A stretch of DNA of 64,000 bases from Roseinatronobacter sp052379845 (lineage in GTDB: Bacteria; Pseudomonadota; Alphaproteobacteria; Rhodobacterales; Rhodobacteraceae): NCBI GenBank assembly GCA_052379845.1, contig JBQTCF010000003.1; one strand, written 5' to 3'. The notes under the pieces were generated by a model, which was not told the DNA's origin, did not search any database, and saw nothing but the letters and a program-made list of their open reading frames with translations. Below are positions 27,061-35,795 of this stretch, one piece after another. The position numbers and the translations under genes were made by a program. The stretch's first letter is position 1. Each line of letters starts with the position of its first letter.

Positions 27061-27912
27061 ATGATAAGTGCCGGGGCAGACCTGACCCCTGTCAGCGCCG
27101 AACGCCACGGCGCGCGGCGCTGGCGGCGGTTTTCTTCCTTTGATTTTGTGCAGGCGCATCAATTGGTGCCCATCGTGCTGGGCGAACATGAACAGGTGGC
27201 GGCCTGCCTGCCCGTTTTCTTCACGCCTGCACCTGCCGGGACATGGTGGCCCATCGCCCTGACGCGGCTGGGCGCGCGCACAGCACTGGTGGGCAGCACA
27301 GGGGCATGGCGCGGGTCTTATGTGCCGTCCATCCTGCGCATCCACCCGTTTCAGGCCCGCCAAACGGATAGCGGGCAATTCGCCCTGTTGGTCGCAGAAG
27401 GCAGCGGGCTGGTGACCGATGACCCTGGTGATGAACCGTTTTTTACGCCCGATGGACAGCTTGCGCCCGCGCTGGCGCAGGTGGTGGCGTTTTTTCGCAA
27501 CCGTGCGCAGGCGGAAACGCAAACCCGCGCCGCGATGGCCGAATTTGCGCGTCTGAACCTGCTTGCCCCGTTCCGGCCACCGGACGAATTTGCGGCGTCA
27601 ATGCCCGCGCTTATGACGGTGGACGGGGAAAAACTGGCCGGTCTGGCGCGCAGCGAATTGTCGCTTTTGCACCGCTGCGGGGGACTGGAACTGGCCTATT
27701 CGGCACTTGTCGCGCGCCATCATCTGGCCTTTCTTGCGCAGGCAGAGCTGCGCGACAGCGCCGCCCCGAAGCCTGCCCGCGCGCCCGCATCTGCGCCGGA
27801 CCCTGCCTTGACGGGGTTTTTCGATGCTTTGGCCACCGCGCGCGGGCAGGAACCGGATTTGACAACCTGGATGGGCGGCCAGCCCCCGCCACGGGATTCG
27901 AACAGCACCTGA
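27061..27912 (+). CDS. SapC-family protein
   Basis: The 283-residue protein matches the SapC pattern. An opening FSSFDFVQAHQLVPIVLGE (the a-x-x-h-x-hPhV-x-x-E block) is followed by CLPVFFTP and WRGSYVPSILRIHPFQ. DEPFFTPDGQLAPALAQVVAFF and a Thr-Arg helix with LLAPF complete it. SapC is named from the S-layer locus of Campylobacter fetus; its biochemical function is not established. There is no signal peptide. The gene is 31 nt behind the giant surface-protein gene, in the same direction as the secretion genes. That context fits a cytoplasmic partner in surface-protein handling or export. Confidence 0.82.
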   Translation: MISAGADLTPVSAERHGARRWRRFSSFDFVQAHQLVPIVLGEHEQVAACLPVFFTPAPAGTWWPIALTRLGARTALVGSTGAWRGSYVPSILRIHPFQARQTDSGQFALLVAEGSGLVTDDPGDEPFFTPDGQLAPALAQVVAFFRNRAQAETQTRAAMAEFARLNLLAPFRPPDEFAASMPALMTVDGEKLAGLARSELSLLHRCGGLELAYSALVARHHLAFLAQAELRDSAAPKPARAPASAPDPALTGFFDALATARGQEPDLTTWMGGQPPPRDSNST

Positions 27913-28134
27913 TCGCCCCCCGTGCCGCTGTGGGCCATCACGACAGCTGCCTTAGGTTTTTCAGCACATTCCAACAGGATGGAATGGCATTGACTCGGAA
28001 AATGCCTTAAGACAAGAATAACAATTAAGGGCGCTCTATGTGCCGGATTTTAGCAAGTCGTGCATCTCCAGGCAGGGTTTACGGCCTAATAAGTGTTTTG
28101 AGCCAGTGTATTTCGAGCAAAGACTAGGATTTGG

Positions 28135-29535
28135 ATGTTTGCGTCTTGTCTTCCCCCCGCATACCGCATGAAATTTAGGGCCGCCCCGTGGGTGTTGCCG
28201 CTGGTGGGGGCGGTGTTGCTTGGGGCTTGCACCGCTGGCCCTGACCTAAGCGAGATTCGCGCCAGTTTCGACGCGCCCCCGGAACTGCGCCCTGTGCGCG
28301 TGTCCGCAGATGTGGCGCGCAGCCCGTTCGGGCAACAGGTCACGCGTGCTGTGGAAACACACCCGCAGATGGTTGCGTCAACTGCCGGTGTGCGTGCCGC
28401 ACAGGCCCGCGCAGATGCCGAAGGCGGTGCGTTTTATCCGCGTATTTCACTGGGCGCGACATTGGGTGCAGTGGTCAACGGGGTGACCTCCAACAGCGTC
28501 AGTCCGGTTTTGCGGGTGCTTCAGCTGGTCTATGATGGCGGGGGCGCGGCCAGTCGGCAAGTGGCGGCGCAGGCGCGTGTGTTCGAAAGCCGGGGTGCGC
28601 GTCAGGAAGTTGCAGCAGCGCTGGCGCTTGGGGCGGTTGCGGCGTGGTATGACCTGCGCGCCGCACAGGACCGGGCTGGTATTGCCGCTGACAGTGTGCG
28701 CGCGCATCAGCGTGTGCTGGATCAGGTGCAGCAGCGTGCGGATGCAGGCGCGGGCGGTAATGCTGATGTTCTGACCGCGCGGGCGCGTCTGGCCACTGCC
28801 CGCGCGCGCGCCGCCGAAGCGGATGCCCGCACCGAACGCGCTGCAGCGGGGTTTGCGGCCAGTTTCGGCCAACGCGCGACCAGCAGCCTGGCCGATCCGC
28901 CTGCCGCACCCGGTCTGCCCAGTGCGCCTGACGGCGATCTTATTGCAGGCAGCCCCCGCATTCTGGGCGTCGAGGCCCGGATTGCCGCCGCCCAAGCCGA
29001 TGTTGCGGTGGCCAAATCGCAACGCTTCCCACAATTTCGCATTGATGGAAGTGCGCAGCGCGGTGGCAGCCGTGCAACGCTGGATGTGGAATATGACCCC
29101 GGCGCGCCCGGAAGCCAGCAGGCGCGAATACGCGCGGCTGAGGCGCAGCTTGACGCCGTGCGCGCCGAGCGTGCAGGGCTGGCGCGCGAGATTGCGCGCG
29201 CCCTGTCGGACCTGCGGTCTGACCAGCGGGCAGGGGCCGCGCGCGTCGCCGCCGCAAGGGAGGCCGTGAACGCCAACCGCGCCACCGTCGAAGCCTCGAG
29301 GGAGGAATTCTCGATCGGGCGTCGTTCGCTTCTGGGGTTGCTGGATGCGGAACGCGACCTGTTTGAAGCCAGCGAAGCGCTGATTGCCGCAGAACGCGAA
29401 GTGGCGCTGTCGGGCTATGCGGCGCTGGCATTGACAGGCGACATTCTGGACGCCTTTGCCATTACGTTGCCCGCCCCCAAGGACAGCGAAGATGACGCCG
29501 ACGCCACGCCCCCACCGCCGGAGCAAGGCACATGA
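28135..29535 (+). CDS. TolC-like outer-membrane protein of a type I secretion system
   Basis: This 466-residue protein carries a lipoprotein-like signal ending LLGACTAG near residue 33, so it is probably acylated and outer-membrane anchored. The rest is two related halves rich in Ala/Arg/Glu heptads typical of the outer-membrane efflux/TolC helical barrel, with LQLVYDGGGAASRQV near 125 and an EEFSIGRRSLLGLLDAERDL block near 385. The latter matches the LapE/TolC end motif. An AGGA ribosome-binding site five bases upstream supports ATG 28135; ATG 28168 would also give a signal. The stop overlaps the ATPase start (ATGA). Confidence 0.88.
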   Translation: MFASCLPPAYRMKFRAAPWVLPLVGAVLLGACTAGPDLSEIRASFDAPPELRPVRVSADVARSPFGQQVTRAVETHPQMVASTAGVRAAQARADAEGGAFYPRISLGATLGAVVNGVTSNSVSPVLRVLQLVYDGGGAASRQVAAQARVFESRGARQEVAAALALGAVAAWYDLRAAQDRAGIAADSVRAHQRVLDQVQQRADAGAGGNADVLTARARLATARARAAEADARTERAAAGFAASFGQRATSSLADPPAAPGLPSAPDGDLIAGSPRILGVEARIAAAQADVAVAKSQRFPQFRIDGSAQRGGSRATLDVEYDPGAPGSQQARIRAAEAQLDAVRAERAGLAREIARALSDLRSDQRAGAARVAAAREAVNANRATVEASREEFSIGRRSLLGLLDAERDLFEASEALIAAEREVALSGYAALALTGDILDAFAITLPAPKDSEDDADATPPPPEQGT

Positions 29536-31679
29536 ATGACGCGCGCCCCGTGAACCTGGGCGCTGGCGCACAGGACGCGGAGCTTAGCGCCTTGGAAGCC
29601 TGCCTTCTGCACGCCACCGCCAGCCTTGACCGACCCATGACATTGGCCGCCTTGCGCGCCGCGCAATCGGGCGCGCAAGGCGGGGTGACGCTGCGCGATG
29701 CAATCACCGCCGCAGAACGCGCGGGCGTGCAGGCGGGTTTCGGCAAACGCCCCCTGAAGGCATTTGACGCCACCTTGACCCCGACCATCCTGATGTTGAA
29801 TGATGACCGCGCGGTTGTTCTGGAAGATGTGCTGCCCAACGGGGATCTGGCAGTGTATGACCCCGCGCTGGGGCAGGGTTTGGGCCGTATCGCGCTGGAC
29901 AAGCTGGACGCGGTGTATACTGGATACGCGCTTTTGTTGCGCGCAGAACACCGCGAAGATATTGCGCTGAATGCCACAGGGCGGCAGGGGCATTGGTTCT
30001 GGTCCACTTTGGCGGAAAACCGGTGGTCCTATAGTCAGGTTTTGCTGGCTGCGGTGCTGGCCAATTTTCTAAGCCTGTCGACATCGCTGTTCATCATGGT
30101 TGTGTATGACCGTGTGCTGCCCAATGAAGCGATTGAATCCTTGATTGCGCTGACGGTTGGGGTTGGCATTGCGCTGTTTTTCGACTTTCTGATCAAATCC
30201 TTGCGCGCGGGTTTCATTGACCGCGCCGGCCAGCGCGCCGATATGGTCATGGGCCGGCGCATTTTTGACCAGATACTGGATTTGCAGATGCGCGCGCGCA
30301 AAGGGTCCACCGGCGCGCTGGCCAGCACCTTGCGCGAATTTGAAACCCTGCGCGATTTCTTCACCTCGGCCACGTTGGTGGCGGTGGTGGATTTGCCGTT
30401 TATCCTGTTGTTTGTGGGCGTCATTTACCTGATTGGCGGGCCATTGGCGATTGTGCCCGCGCTTGCTGTGCCTTTTGTGTTGATTGTCGGGATTGCGGTT
30501 CAACCCATTCTGTCACGGCTGGCCGAAAAAAGTTTCGCGGATGGGCAGTCGAAACAGGGGGTTCTGGTCGAAACGCTGGCGGGGCTGGAAACCATCAAGG
30601 CGACAGGGGCGCAGCGCCGCATGCGCGCCCGCTGGGAAGATGCGATCGAACGCCAGTCTGAACATGGGTTGAAAAGCCGTGCAGTAACGCAATTTGCCAT
30701 CAACGCGACCGCGTTTGCCCAACAGGCCGCGCAGGTGATGATTGTGTTCTATGGCGTGTTCCTGATCACGGCAGGCGAGGTCAGCATGGGCGCGCTGATT
30801 GCAGGCGTCATCCTGACAGGGCGCGCGCTTGCCCCCCTTGCGCAATTGGCCCAGACATTGACGCGCTTCAATCAGGCGCGCACATCCTACCGCAGTCTGG
30901 ACGCGCTGATGCAGGCCGAAAGCGAACGCCCCGAAGGCAAGGGCTGGATTTCCCGCCCCAAGCTGGATGGGGAAATCCGGTTCGACAATGTGTCCTTTGC
31001 CTATCCCGACCAGACAGTTGACGCGCTGCGCAACATTTCATTCACCATCAAACCCGGCGAGAAGGTTGCCATTCTGGGGCGCATCGGGTCGGGCAAAAGC
31101 ACGGTGGCGCGGCTTATGCTGGGGCTGTATCAACCGCGCGAAGGGGCGGTGCTGGTCGATGGCATTGACATTCGCCAGATTGATCCGGGTGATTTGCGGC
31201 GCAATATGGGGTCGGTGCTGCAAGATATCTGGCTGTTTTCCGGCACTGTGCGCGAAAATATCGCCATCGGGGCCATGCGCGCGCGCGACCATGATATCAT
31301 TGAGGCCGCGCGCATTGCCGGGGTCGAGGATTTTGTGAAACGCCACCCTTCGGGCTATGACATGATGCTGGCCGAACGCGGCGAAGGGCTGTCTGGCGGG
31401 CAGAAACAGGCCATCACACTGGCGCGCGCCTTGCTGGGCCGCCCGCCGATCATGTTGATGGACGAACCGACATCCAGCATGGATGTGCAAAACGAAGCGG
31501 GCGTTATTGCGCGGCTGAAGGGGGAAATGGCCGATCGCACCTTGGTAATTGTCACCCACCGCACCAGCCTGCTGGACCTGGTGGACCGCGTTATTGTCAT
31601 TGATCAGGGCAAGGTCGCCGCGGACGGTCCCAAATCCATTCTGACACAAACCAGACCGGGGGGGAATGATGGCGCGTAG
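29532..31679 (+). CDS. Type I secretion ABC transporter (LapB type, with inactive C39-like domain)
   Basis: The 715-residue protein has three parts. Residues 1-135 form a C39-peptidase-like domain. The catalytic His is not seen (the expected H-x-V-V position reads RAVVLED), although LEACLLHA and VYDPALG remain, so it is probably a non-cleaving substrate-recognition domain. Residues about 165-450 are the six-segment membrane domain. Residues about 475-710 are the ATPase: Walker A ILGRIGSGKSTVARL, signature GEGLSGGQKQA, Walker B PIMLMDEPTSSMD and H-loop IVTHRTS. It overlaps both neighbours. It should drive ATP-dependent export of the large proteins of this island. Confidence 0.92.
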   Translation: MNDARPVNLGAGAQDAELSALEACLLHATASLDRPMTLAALRAAQSGAQGGVTLRDAITAAERAGVQAGFGKRPLKAFDATLTPTILMLNDDRAVVLEDVLPNGDLAVYDPALGQGLGRIALDKLDAVYTGYALLLRAEHREDIALNATGRQGHWFWSTLAENRWSYSQVLLAAVLANFLSLSTSLFIMVVYDRVLPNEAIESLIALTVGVGIALFFDFLIKSLRAGFIDRAGQRADMVMGRRIFDQILDLQMRARKGSTGALASTLREFETLRDFFTSATLVAVVDLPFILLFVGVIYLIGGPLAIVPALAVPFVLIVGIAVQPILSRLAEKSFADGQSKQGVLVETLAGLETIKATGAQRRMRARWEDAIERQSEHGLKSRAVTQFAINATAFAQQAAQVMIVFYGVFLITAGEVSMGALIAGVILTGRALAPLAQLAQTLTRFNQARTSYRSLDALMQAESERPEGKGWISRPKLDGEIRFDNVSFAYPDQTVDALRNISFTIKPGEKVAILGRIGSGKSTVARLMLGLYQPREGAVLVDGIDIRQIDPGDLRRNMGSVLQDIWLFSGTVRENIAIGAMRARDHDIIEAARIAGVEDFVKRHPSGYDMMLAERGEGLSGGQKQAITLARALLGRPPIMLMDEPTSSMDVQNEAGVIARLKGEMADRTLVIVTHRTSLLDLVDRVIVIDQGKVAADGPKSILTQTRPGGNDGA

Positions 31680-32979
31680 CCGCGATTTTGAAACCCTTGC
31701 CCATGAAATGCAGGGCCGCCAAAGCTGGCGGGGCAGTGTGCTTCTGGGCGTGATCTTGCTGTTTTTCCTGTCCGCAGGTGTCTGGGCCGCGCGCACTGAA
31801 ATTGACGACGTGACCCGCGCAGAAGGGCGCATTGTGCCATCGCGGGATTTGCAGCTTATTCAGGCCACCGAACCGGGCGTGTTGCAGGCGTTGTTTGTGG
31901 TCGAGGGGGATGTGGTCGAAGAAGGGCATATCCTGATGGAACTGGACGGCACGCAACTTGCCAGTCAATTGGATCAGGAACAACAGCGCGCCTATGGATT
32001 GATGGCGCGCATCACCCGGTTGCAAGCAGAAATTGACAGCGTTGATTTGCATTTTTCCGACATCCTGATTGCGCAAGCCCCCGCCGTGGTGCGGTCGGAA
32101 ACTGCGCTATATCACGCAAGGCGCGATGAACTGGCCGCAGATATTGGCATTCTGGAACGCCAGCGGCTGCAGCGGCAGGAACAGTTTGTCGAAGGGCAAG
32201 TGGATCTGGACACCGCGCGCGAAACACTGGCCATCGTGGCCGAAGAACGCGCGATGATGGAACCGCTTGTCCAGCGGCGGGTGGAACCTGAAACCACATT
32301 GCTGGAGTTGCGCAGGCGCGAATCCGAATGGCGGGGGCGCGAAACACGCGCCCGCGCCAGCCTTGCGCGCATGCGGTCCGCGCTGGACGAAATTGATGAC
32401 CAGATCGGGGCGTTGCGCGCACGCGCACGCGCGGCCGCCTTGTCCGATCTGGCGTTGGCCACGGCGGAACTGGCCGCTTTGGAACCCAGCCTGCCTGCCT
32501 TGCGTGACCGCGCCGAACGCGCCGCCATCCGTGCGCCCATGCGCGGGGTGGTCAACCGTATACACCGCTCCACGCTTGGCAGCCTTGCGCGCCCCGGCGA
32601 GGATTTGATCGAAATTGTGCCCTTGGACGACACGCTTCTGGTCGAAGCCTATGTGCGCCCTGCCGATATTGCCTTTGTCTATCCTGGCCAGCCCGTGAAG
32701 GTGAAGGTGACGGCCTATGACTTTTCGCGCTATGGCAGTCTGAACGGTGAAATTACCCGCATCGGCGCAGATGCCGTCACCCGGTCCGAACGCGACCCCG
32801 AGGAATACTTTATCGTTCATGTTCGCACCGAAGAAAACTTCCTCGATGCTGACGGGATCGTGGTTGAGGTGATGCCCGGTATGGTCACGGAAATTGATAT
32901 GCTTTCGGGGCGCAAAACCGTGCTGGAATACCTGACAACACCTGTTGTGCGCGTCAGGGACCGCGCGTTCCGGGAATAG
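31666..32979 (+). CDS. HlyD-family periplasmic adaptor of a type I secretion system
   Basis: A 437-residue membrane-fusion protein with one N-terminal membrane segment (residues about 22-42), a biotinyl-lipoyl half with EGRIVPSRDLQLIQATEPGV, a long coiled-coil hairpin (residues about 95-270, heptads rich in Arg/Glu) and the returning lipoyl half. The C-terminal beta-barrel contains VEAYVRPADIAFVYPGQPV and VMPGMVTEIDMLSGRKTVLE, the HlyD family signature. It overlaps the ATPase gene by 14 nt. It bridges ATPase and the TolC-like channel, completing the T1SS. Confidence 0.92.
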   Translation: MMARSRDFETLAHEMQGRQSWRGSVLLGVILLFFLSAGVWAARTEIDDVTRAEGRIVPSRDLQLIQATEPGVLQALFVVEGDVVEEGHILMELDGTQLASQLDQEQQRAYGLMARITRLQAEIDSVDLHFSDILIAQAPAVVRSETALYHARRDELAADIGILERQRLQRQEQFVEGQVDLDTARETLAIVAEERAMMEPLVQRRVEPETTLLELRRRESEWRGRETRARASLARMRSALDEIDDQIGALRARARAAALSDLALATAELAALEPSLPALRDRAERAAIRAPMRGVVNRIHRSTLGSLARPGEDLIEIVPLDDTLLVEAYVRPADIAFVYPGQPVKVKVTAYDFSRYGSLNGEITRIGADAVTRSERDPEEYFIVHVRTEENFLDADGIVVEVMPGMVTEIDMLSGRKTVLEYLTTPVVRVRDRAFRE

Positions 32980-33065
32980 CCCGTCACGCGGGCCTTGAAC
33001 GCGCGGCGCGCCACAGTGGGCCGCGTTCATTCGCATTTACGCGACCCACTCTCGCTTATGGTGTC

Positions 33066-33110
33066 GCATGTCTTTTGCGCAAAACCGGGTCCCACTTTTG
33101 CGCGGCATGC
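33066..33110. repeat. Dispersed palindromic repeat, copy 3
   Basis: GCATGT (33066) and GCATGC (to 33110) frame the same 27-bp identical core (33077-33103) as the two copies near 15.4 and 16.9 kb. It fills the gap between the convergent hlyD and dockerin-protein genes and ends just before the latter's stop codon. Confidence 0.85.
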
Positions 33111-33111
33111 G

Positions 33112-35199
33112 CTAGATGAATTCGGACATGGCCCCCAATAGAATGCCGGTCATGGCCAGATCACCGCTGTGCCAGTCCGGGGCCAGCGCCAGCCCGACAG
33201 GCCAAGTGGTGTCATTGCGCCCCAATGCCAGTGCGTTCCAATCTGTTTGCGCGTCGAAAAACACCCAGCGGGGCGGGGTCGCGGATTGAAGCCCCACGGC
33301 TGCGCGCAACACTTCCAGCGCGTCCAGTGCTGTTACCTGCCCATCACGGTTTATATCGGCCGCGATATAGCTTTGGGCAGAGGCCGGCCCGAAGGACGGC
33401 GTTACCCCCACCGCCATGCGCAGCACATCCAGCGCATCGCGCGCCGTAACGCCGGGGTCCCCCGCCGCGACATCCCATGCGCGGGTGGCTTGCACAGTGG
33501 CCAACGGGGCACCGGGCAGCGCCAAACTGCCGCTGCCATTTGCCATAACGCTGGCTTGCTGACCGTTTTGCAGGGTGAAATGCACCAATGTGTTGGCCAA
33601 TGGCACCCCTGCTGGCGTTTGCAGTTGCAGCACCCCGTCACCCGTCGGCAATACCGGCGGTGTCGGGTCTTCCGGCACCGGATCGGGCGGGTCCGTATCG
33701 GGGGGCGGGGTCACGTCCGGCGGGTCCGTATCGGGCGGGTCTGTGTCTGGCGGCTCGGTGGGGTCATCCACGGGTGGCGGGTCGGTTGGGTCATCTGCAG
33801 GTGGGTCCGCAGGCGGGGGCGCGCCGTGCAATTCCGACACGCTCAGCACTATCAGGCGGTCCGCCCCCGTCAGGCCCTGCGGGAAAATATCCTGCACCGT
33901 CAGGCCGGTGCCCGCGTCAGACACAATGTCAATGTCATAGCCGCGATAGGTGATGACCGCCCCTGTGGCAGTAGTTTGAACCTGCAACTGGCTGACATCG
34001 CGCAGCATGGGCCATGCAGACAGGTCCAGCCTGTCCAGTCCCGGTGTGAAATCGGTAATTGTGACAGTTCCGGTTTGCGGGCGAATGACAAAAACATTCG
34101 ACCCGCCCCCTCCGGTCAGTTGCGTTACCCCGGCATGGGCAATCACAATGTCATCACTTGCGCCCCCTTGGCCTGCGGGGGCAATGCCGCCCAGATTGGC
34201 CAGCGGCAGGCGCAGCACCGTGACCCCCGCATCGCGCCCCGATGTGGCGGCGATGATCAAATGCCCGTCCTGCACGAAGCTTTCCAGCGTGGTGACATTG
34301 TAAAGGCCGGTCGCGGGCGTATCAAAAACCGTGTCCAGCCAGACAAGCCACCCTTCTGGCGTAACCGCGAACAAGGTCACGCCATGGTCAGCCCCGCCCA
34401 CAAGAACCAGATCCAGCGGCCCGTTTGGCGTGGCCACACTTGCCCCGCTGATGGCCTGCGCACGGAAGAATGCCGTGCTGCCAGTATCAAGCATATGATC
34501 GGTGGGCATGTAGCCCTCGGAACCGGTGCGCAGCACCGAAAGCGATGAACTGCCCCCCCCCGCCACCACCACGCGCGCGCCGTGCCCCGCATCGCTGAAG
34601 GCGACCAGCCCAGTGGGGGCGAATACCCCTATGCTGTCGCCTGCCAGTTGGGGCGCGGCATTGTGGGGCAGCACATGCAGCGCGTCTGACCCCCCGCTGG
34701 TCAGCACGACATCGCCGTTTTCGGCAAAGGCCAGCCCGTTTGTGCCTTGCCATGCATCCGTCTGGGCAAATCCGGTGGGCGCATCGGGGCGCAGCATGGC
34801 CCATAGCTGCACGAAGCCGTCATTGCCTGCGGCAATCTCCTCAGTGGCGCGGTCAAAATTGACCAGCCTGCGCGCCCCGAAGGTGCCGTCAGGGTTCAGG
34901 GCATAGCCCCAGAATGTGGTGTCGCCCCTTCCGAAAAAGGCGACTGTTTCACCGCGAAACTGCACCAGAACCAGATGGTCGCGCGCGGCATTGGTGCCCG
35001 TTGCGCCATAGGCCAGTGTATCAACCAGTTGCAACTGGCCCGACGGGCCAGCCCGCCACGCGGTCATGCCCCCGTTTCGCCCGGAATTGACCAACAGCAC
35101 CGGCCCACCCAGTGCCGTATGCCATACAGTCGCTGCCCCCAGACTGCTGTCGAACATGTCAACACCAGTCTGGACACGGCCCAAGACATGCAGCCGCAT
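33112..35199 (-). CDS. Large secreted-type protein with propeller-like repeats, RTX-like part and C-terminal dockerin-like module
   Basis: The 695-residue protein has no Sec signal. Residues 1-340 are short beta-rich repeats (WHTALGGPVLLVNSG, GGADHGVTLFAV, GLVAFSDAGHGARVVVAGGG), suggesting a beta-propeller. About 345-440 is RTX-like (TGGGGSNVFVIRP, TITDFTPGLDRLDLSAW). Residues 456-520 are a Pro/Asp linker (DPPDTDPPDVTPPPDTDPP). At about 566-633 lie two loops: GDPGVTARDALDVLRMAVG, degenerate, and ADINRDGQVTALDALEVLR, a perfect dockerin-type calcium loop with D-x-N-x-D at positions 1, 3 and 5 and D at 12. A conserved tail ends TGILLGAMSEFI. It is probably exported by the T1SS next door. The cargo function of the N-terminus is unknown. 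Confidence 0.78.
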   Translation of the reverse strand: MRLHVLGRVQTGVDMFDSSLGAATVWHTALGGPVLLVNSGRNGGMTAWRAGPSGQLQLVDTLAYGATGTNAARDHLVLVQFRGETVAFFGRGDTTFWGYALNPDGTFGARRLVNFDRATEEIAAGNDGFVQLWAMLRPDAPTGFAQTDAWQGTNGLAFAENGDVVLTSGGSDALHVLPHNAAPQLAGDSIGVFAPTGLVAFSDAGHGARVVVAGGGSSSLSVLRTGSEGYMPTDHMLDTGSTAFFRAQAISGASVATPNGPLDLVLVGGADHGVTLFAVTPEGWLVWLDTVFDTPATGLYNVTTLESFVQDGHLIIAATSGRDAGVTVLRLPLANLGGIAPAGQGGASDDIVIAHAGVTQLTGGGGSNVFVIRPQTGTVTITDFTPGLDRLDLSAWPMLRDVSQLQVQTTATGAVITYRGYDIDIVSDAGTGLTVQDIFPQGLTGADRLIVLSVSELHGAPPPADPPADDPTDPPPVDDPTEPPDTDPPDTDPPDVTPPPDTDPPDPVPEDPTPPVLPTGDGVLQLQTPAGVPLANTLVHFTLQNGQQASVMANGSGSLALPGAPLATVQATRAWDVAAGDPGVTARDALDVLRMAVGVTPSFGPASAQSYIAADINRDGQVTALDALEVLRAAVGLQSATPPRWVFFDAQTDWNALALGRNDTTWPVGLALAPDWHSGDLAMTGILLGAMSEFI

Positions 35200-35400
35200 C
35201 TTCCCACCATTTTTTCTTCACCCAAGGGCAAGACTGGCGGGAAGACCTGACAAGGGCAGGGGCGCGAATGCGGCAACACAGCGACCTTTGCCGCGCATTT
35301 TCGGCAAAGATGTAACTGTTTTGAAAGGGGTCAGCGTGCCGCGCAATTGGCAATTATCGCGTGGCACGCTGGATTATGATGATATCATTGTCAAATGCTG

Positions 35401-35795
35401 GTGTCGCGTCAGGCCACGCTGTCCATATTGCCCAGCAAGATGCCCACCATATCAATGCCCGCAAGGCTGCTGTTCAGCGCGGCAATGTCGATGCCCGTTT
35501 CAACATGGGTATTGGTGCGCGACAGCGACATTGCCTCGAAATCCGTATCTGCGTCGAAAAACACCCAGCGCGGCGGGGTCGCGGATTGCAGGCCCACAGC
35601 GGCGCGCAGCACTTCCAGCGCGTCCAGCGCGGTCACCGCCCCGTCACCATTCACGTCAGCGGCAATGAAATTCTGCGCCTGCGCCGGGCCAAAGGACGGG
35701 TTCAGCCCCACAGCAAGGCGCAGCACGTCCAGCGCGTCCAATGCGGTGATGGCCGGATCGCCGGTTTGCCAGTCGCGGCTGGCGTCCAGACGGCC
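35401..35795. repeat. Dockerin-tail DNA repeat, copy A
   Basis: These 395 bp match 39031-39425 with 8 mismatches by my count (about 98% identity). The block covers exactly the last 128 codons, stop codon and 8 bp of downstream sequence of the von Willebrand D/dockerin gene. Confidence 0.92.
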
